A stretch of DNA of 64,000 bases from CBDBLK01 sp965215445. GTDB taxonomy: Bacteria; Bdellovibrionota; Bacteriovoracia; Bacteriovoracales; Bacteriovoracaceae. Positions 60,438 to 64,000 of the stretch are shown piece by piece. The stretch is from NCBI GenBank assembly GCA_965215445.1, contig CBDCDT010000002.1, forward strand, positions 930,001 to 994,000, given 5' to 3'. Position 1 is the stretch's first letter; each line of letters opens with the position of its first letter. Position numbers and translations under genes: made by a program. The notes beneath the pieces are model-generated. The model saw nothing but the letters and a program-made list of their open reading frames with translations. It ran no database searches and was not told the DNA's origin.

Positions 60438-63400
60438 ATGAGCAAAATCAGGGATATTTCTAAAAGTCGTATCGTAGATTTATTTAAGTATGTTAAGGAA
60501 ATCAAAAATAGGATTGATAGACCTATTTTAAATGATAAAGAATATAGTTGGACGTTAGGCTTCAGTGAACTTCAAAACCATCCCAGTATAAAAATTAGTA
60601 GTGATGATGACGTTATTTTAAAAGTAAAACGACCTAAAGAAGTTCCTTGTCCTCCTCCACCAAAAGAACTTGAAGAATGGTTAAGGCCAAGTTGGGAAAA
60701 TATAAGAAAAAACATTGAAGTAATGGAGTTTAAAAATATCGAAAATGAAGAATTGCAAGTAAAAACAATATTTTTTAAAGATTTCCCTAAATTAGTAGAG
60801 TTATTAGAATCTTGGAAAGAAAAAAGAGAAAATTGGAAGAAGGCTGAATTACCATCAGAAGAAGTTAGGAAAACTTTTTCGCGCTTACATGAGCTAAAAG
60901 CCAAAATTGGTCAGGATTCAGAAAATCAACTCTATTTAACTCAAGGAATCTTAACCATGAGAAGAACAGAAGAAAATGTATGCCATCCATTAGTATATAA
61001 AGAAGCCAATATAGAACTTGATGTGAGCAAAGATGAACCCGAATTTTTTATTTCAAAAATTGATAGTGATAGTTCTTTATATTTAAATCTTCTTAGGTTT
61101 ATTGGTGTCAATGGTTCTCAAATTAACAAAAAAAAGAAAGAGCTTGAAGAAGAGCTAATAGAACCAGATAGTAGTGTAATAAATGATTTTTTAAGGGGGC
61201 TTGTTTACGAATTTTGGCAAGATGGGAAATTTAGCGAGACAAAAGTAGATATATCAGAGAATCCTACTATTCATTTAGATTTAAAATTAATCCTTGGAAA
61301 ACGTGAAAATAGATTTTCCGAACAAATTGATAATTATATTTCTAAAATAAATAAAAATAAAATAAACGATATTCCAATGGCATTTAGAAGTATTGTTGGA
61401 CATTACGAAGAAGAATCACAACTTACTACTTCTGAACCTTGTTCTGAAACTAAAACTGAACCTAGAAATCAAAGAATTTATTATTTAACAAAAGAACATA
61501 ATATAGATCAAAAGAAGATAATTACTCTTCTTGAATCTAAAGGGTGTGTCAGCGTTCAAGGGCCTCCTGGTACAGGCAAAAGCCACACTATCGCAAATTT
61601 AATTGGGCATCTTTTAGCAAAGGGGAATAGTGTATTGGTTTCGTCGTTCTCGGCTAAAGCATTAGAGGTAATAAGACACAAACTAGCAGATGGAGTTAGA
61701 CAATTGTGTGTTTCAGTTTTGGAAAATAATTCTGAGAATAAAAAACAACTACAAGAAAGCGTAAATTTTATAGATGAACTTTTAACAAAAAAAGATGATA
61801 AAAAAGAACTTACTTCAGAGATATCTCAATTAAGTATTCATAAAAAAGATATGGAATCAAAAATAAAAGAACTCAAAAGAAAATATACTGAAATTATATT
61901 GAATGAGTATAGACCTATTTCATATCAAGGCAAATCCATATCTTTAAAAGAAATCAATTTATTGTTATCAAAGAATATGGATATGAATATTATTCCTGGT
62001 CCATTCAAAATTGATTTTGAACCAATGGGCGATGAAGATTTTAATATTCTTACAAAACAATTAACCTCTATTACCCCAGAAGAACAAAGCGAACTTTCAA
62101 AAGGGGTGATTGATTCGTCTCAAGTTATTAATCCTGACGAATTTAAAAAAATCTTGTATGAAAGAAGAGACCTCTCAAATGAATTAAAGAACCTTGATGA
62201 GAAAATAGTAAATAGTTTAAATGACATAGAATTAGCACCGTTGGAAACTCTTTTGGAAAAGATGAATACTTTCAAAGAAAGCACGAAGAAGGAAGGTTGG
62301 CAATCATCGTTGATAAATGATTCCTTTAAGGGGTCAGAGTACTTGGATATTATCAGAGATAATATTAACGCAATTAAAGAAAATATTGTCAAAATAAAAG
62401 AACGAGGTCATTTGGTTTACAAACATAATCCCGAAATAAAAGAATATCAATCTTCTCCAAAAAATATTATTGAAAAATGCAAAGAAATTGCCAACATTAA
62501 AGAAAAATATTCAGATAAAAATAATGATGTTGAGTTTGGATTTTTTGATAGGGTTTTCAATAAAGTAGCAAGAGAGATTAAAAACAAGGCAGTTGTCCAA
62601 GGGAAAAGTCCTCAAACAAAAGACGAATATTTAAGCATTGCCTACTATTTAGAAATTAAATTATTGAGAAATAAGATACAAGACGATTGGAAAAACTTTT
62701 TCGTAAAAAAATTTAAAGCCGAAGATATTGATGAACAAAATTCTGAACCTGAAAGGAGATTGAAGCACTTCGCTTCAATTGCAGATGGTGCTCTTGGATG
62801 CGTCCAAAAGTGGGATAAAATTGTTAAAGACCTAAATCAATATAATATTTTATGGAGAACTAAATATGACGAAATAGTGTCTACCATGCAAGGCAAAGAA
62901 CCGCTTCTTGCTACAAGAAAAAAAATGTTAAATGAAATTATAATGCCAACCTTTAAATACGCCATTAGGAAAAAACGTCTTTCAGAGTATCAGAATAAAT
63001 TTGATAAATCTTTACAAAAGTTAAACTCAGACTCAATCAAGTCCGACACAGCCAATAATATGCTAATAGCATTAAAATCTCAAAATGTTGATTCATACAA
63101 AAAACATTACGAAACATTATGTCGTTTAAATAGTAAAATAGATGTTTATAAAGAAAGTTTGAAAAAAATTGAGTTGCTTAAAAAGAGAGTTCCTAAATTT
63201 GCAGAAGAAATTTTAAATCGCAAGATAGATTCTGAGATATTAAATATAAAATCACTTAGTCATTGTTGGAAAATATCTTATCTTAATTGGTTATTAGATG
63301 AAAGAAATAAAGAAAACCCTATAAAGTTACAAGAAGAAATTTTAGAAAAAGAAAACGACCTCAATAAAATAAATAATGACTTGGTTAAAAATTTGGCTAT

Positions 63401-64000
63401 TTTAAAACAATTGGAAAGAACTACAAAAAAGCAAAGGCAGATATTAAGAGGATGGGTTCAGATTCAGGAACAGATTACTAAGGGAGGAAGAGGAATATTA
63501 GACTCATCTAAGAAAAAAAGTGCTAGAGAATCTCTAAAAAAATGTAAAGAAGCTGTTCCAGTATGGATTATGCCGCTACCAAAAATATTTGACAACTTCA
63601 ACCTTGGAGAAAACTTATTTGACGTATTGATAATTGATGAAGCATCACAGGCCGATCTTACAAATTTGCCAGTATTTTCTATAGCAAAAAAAGTTATAGT
63701 TGTTGGGGATGATAAACAAGTTAGTCCTACGACTATTGGAAAAAAACTTCAAGGATTAGATCAATTGATAGATGAATACCTCGAAAATATTCCAAATAGG
63801 CAAAATTATGATTACAAATATAGCTTATATGATATTGCTTGTGCATCATTCGGAGATACAGTTAGGTTATCTGAACATTTTAGATGTACTCCTGAAATAA
63901 TACAGTTCTGTAATGACTTATCATATAATGGTGCTATTAAGGCATTAAGGGGATCTAATAGCAATCCTGTTCCTCCATCTGTGTTTCCTTATTACGTTAA
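60438..64000 (+). CDS. Giant superfamily 1 helicase (COG1112-like), partial, probably horizontally acquired
   Basis: The frame is open from ATG 60438 to the window edge (1187 codons, no stop). AGG lies about 8 bases upstream. Walker A is GPPGTGKS at residues 375-382, Walker B DEASQ at 1067-1071, motif III GDDKQ at 1090-1094 and motif IV-like SEHFRC at 1145-1150. This is the order of UvrD/Upf1-type SF1 helicases. About 680 residues, largely Lys/Glu-rich coiled coil, separate Walker A and B. The N-terminal roughly 370 residues carry no recognised motif. Such long COG1112 helicases occur in anti-phage systems, often with a nuclease at the C-terminus or next door. The C-terminus is beyond the window. 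Base use is markedly AT-rich compared with neighbours. Confidence 0.85.
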   Translation, partial: MSKIRDISKSRIVDLFKYVKEIKNRIDRPILNDKEYSWTLGFSELQNHPSIKISSDDDVILKVKRPKEVPCPPPPKELEEWLRPSWENIRKNIEVMEFKNIENEELQVKTIFFKDFPKLVELLESWKEKRENWKKAELPSEEVRKTFSRLHELKAKIGQDSENQLYLTQGILTMRRTEENVCHPLVYKEANIELDVSKDEPEFFISKIDSDSSLYLNLLRFIGVNGSQINKKKKELEEELIEPDSSVINDFLRGLVYEFWQDGKFSETKVDISENPTIHLDLKLILGKRENRFSEQIDNYISKINKNKINDIPMAFRSIVGHYEEESQLTTSEPCSETKTEPRNQRIYYLTKEHNIDQKKIITLLESKGCVSVQGPPGTGKSHTIANLIGHLLAKGNSVLVSSFSAKALEVIRHKLADGVRQLCVSVLENNSENKKQLQESVNFIDELLTKKDDKKELTSEISQLSIHKKDMESKIKELKRKYTEIILNEYRPISYQGKSISLKEINLLLSKNMDMNIIPGPFKIDFEPMGDEDFNILTKQLTSITPEEQSELSKGVIDSSQVINPDEFKKILYERRDLSNELKNLDEKIVNSLNDIELAPLETLLEKMNTFKESTKKEGWQSSLINDSFKGSEYLDIIRDNINAIKENIVKIKERGHLVYKHNPEIKEYQSSPKNIIEKCKEIANIKEKYSDKNNDVEFGFFDRVFNKVAREIKNKAVVQGKSPQTKDEYLSIAYYLEIKLLRNKIQDDWKNFFVKKFKAEDIDEQNSEPERRLKHFASIADGALGCVQKWDKIVKDLNQYNILWRTKYDEIVSTMQGKEPLLATRKKMLNEIIMPTFKYAIRKKRLSEYQNKFDKSLQKLNSDSIKSDTANNMLIALKSQNVDSYKKHYETLCRLNSKIDVYKESLKKIELLKKRVPKFAEEILNRKIDSEILNIKSLSHCWKISYLNWLLDERNKENPIKLQEEILEKENDLNKINNDLVKNLAILKQLERTTKKQRQILRGWVQIQEQITKGGRGILDSSKKKSARESLKKCKEAVPVWIMPLPKIFDNFNLGENLFDVLIIDEASQADLTNLPVFSIAKKVIVVGDDKQVSPTTIGKKLQGLDQLIDEYLENIPNRQNYDYKYSLYDIACASFGDTVRLSEHFRCTPEIIQFCNDLSYNGAIKALRGSNSNPVPPSVFPYYV

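Noticed and set aside
60572..62392. Minus-strand frames of 110 and 90 codons in the helicase region
   Set aside because: The plus strand carries one uninterrupted 1187-codon frame with helicase motifs. The minus frames are low-complexity Ser/Phe/Leu shadows.
1..64000. tRNA genes, rRNA genes, CRISPR arrays, insertion sequences
   Set aside because: I looked through the gaps between genes and saw no cloverleaf-like sequence, regularly spaced repeats or transposase coding. The gaps are mostly under 120 bases.

Overview
The window is 64 kb of a compact chromosome from a Gram-negative bacterium. It holds about 51 protein genes, and no gap between genes exceeds about 250 bases. I see no rRNA, tRNA, CRISPR array or insertion sequence. 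A type II secretion (gspCDEF) cluster, lipoproteins, a TonB-like protein and a class A penicillin-binding protein show a two-membrane envelope. The low-to-moderate G+C (about 40% by eye), the large low-complexity exported proteins, the monomeric isocitrate dehydrogenase and the abundance of hybrid kinases suggest a Bdellovibrionota / delta-proteobacterial type of organism. That placement is inference, not proof.

Layout. 1-8.1 kb: greA-recG, an FHA-like protein, an alpha/beta hydrolase, a 645-aa Gly-rich exported protein with an unusual leader region, a Nif3-like protein and an exported protein of unknown function. 8.2-13.7 kb: putA-proC (proline/P5C interconversion) and a thioesterase. 13.7-18.2 kb (minus strand): a VanY-like peptidase and two tandem paralogous exported proteins. 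18.3-24.2 kb: xseB, PBP1A, then folD-gcvT-gcvH (one-carbon metabolism) without gcvP. 24.2-27.3 kb: a TonB-like protein, exonuclease III and a three-gene MerT/MerP/barrel-like cassette. 27.3-31.5 kb: monomeric NADP-isocitrate dehydrogenase coupled to a very divergent MetRS-like gene. 31.5-37.1 kb: an RRM protein, a lipoprotein, accA, gmk and relA/spoT. 37.1-41.9 kb: YdcF-like, RidA, malic enzyme-PTA fusion and a sodium:solute symporter. 42.1-49.6 kb: a second, canonical MetRS and a five-gene signalling cluster (two histidine kinases, three response regulators). 49.6-53.1 kb: an FG-GAP/UnbV lipoprotein and an acyl-CoA dehydrogenase. 53.2-59.9 kb: gspC-D-E-F. 59.9-64 kb: a small coiled-coil protein, then an AT-rich, apparently foreign, giant SF1 helicase that runs off the end of the window.

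Most of the window is housekeeping. The most unusual items are: (1) the partial giant superfamily 1 helicase at 60438-64000, which sits where gspG would be expected and lacks the host's strong GGCC signature; (2) the MetRS-like protein at 29531-31480, whose methionine pocket and anticodon-binding tryptophan are replaced while a normal MetRS lies 11 kb away; (3) a C-terminal motif shared by three otherwise low-complexity exported proteins, a possible sorting signal; and (4) a hairpin plus 12-codon leader overlapping the start of one of those proteins. Six of nine tail-to-tail gene pairs overlap at their 3' ends, leaving no room for intrinsic terminators.
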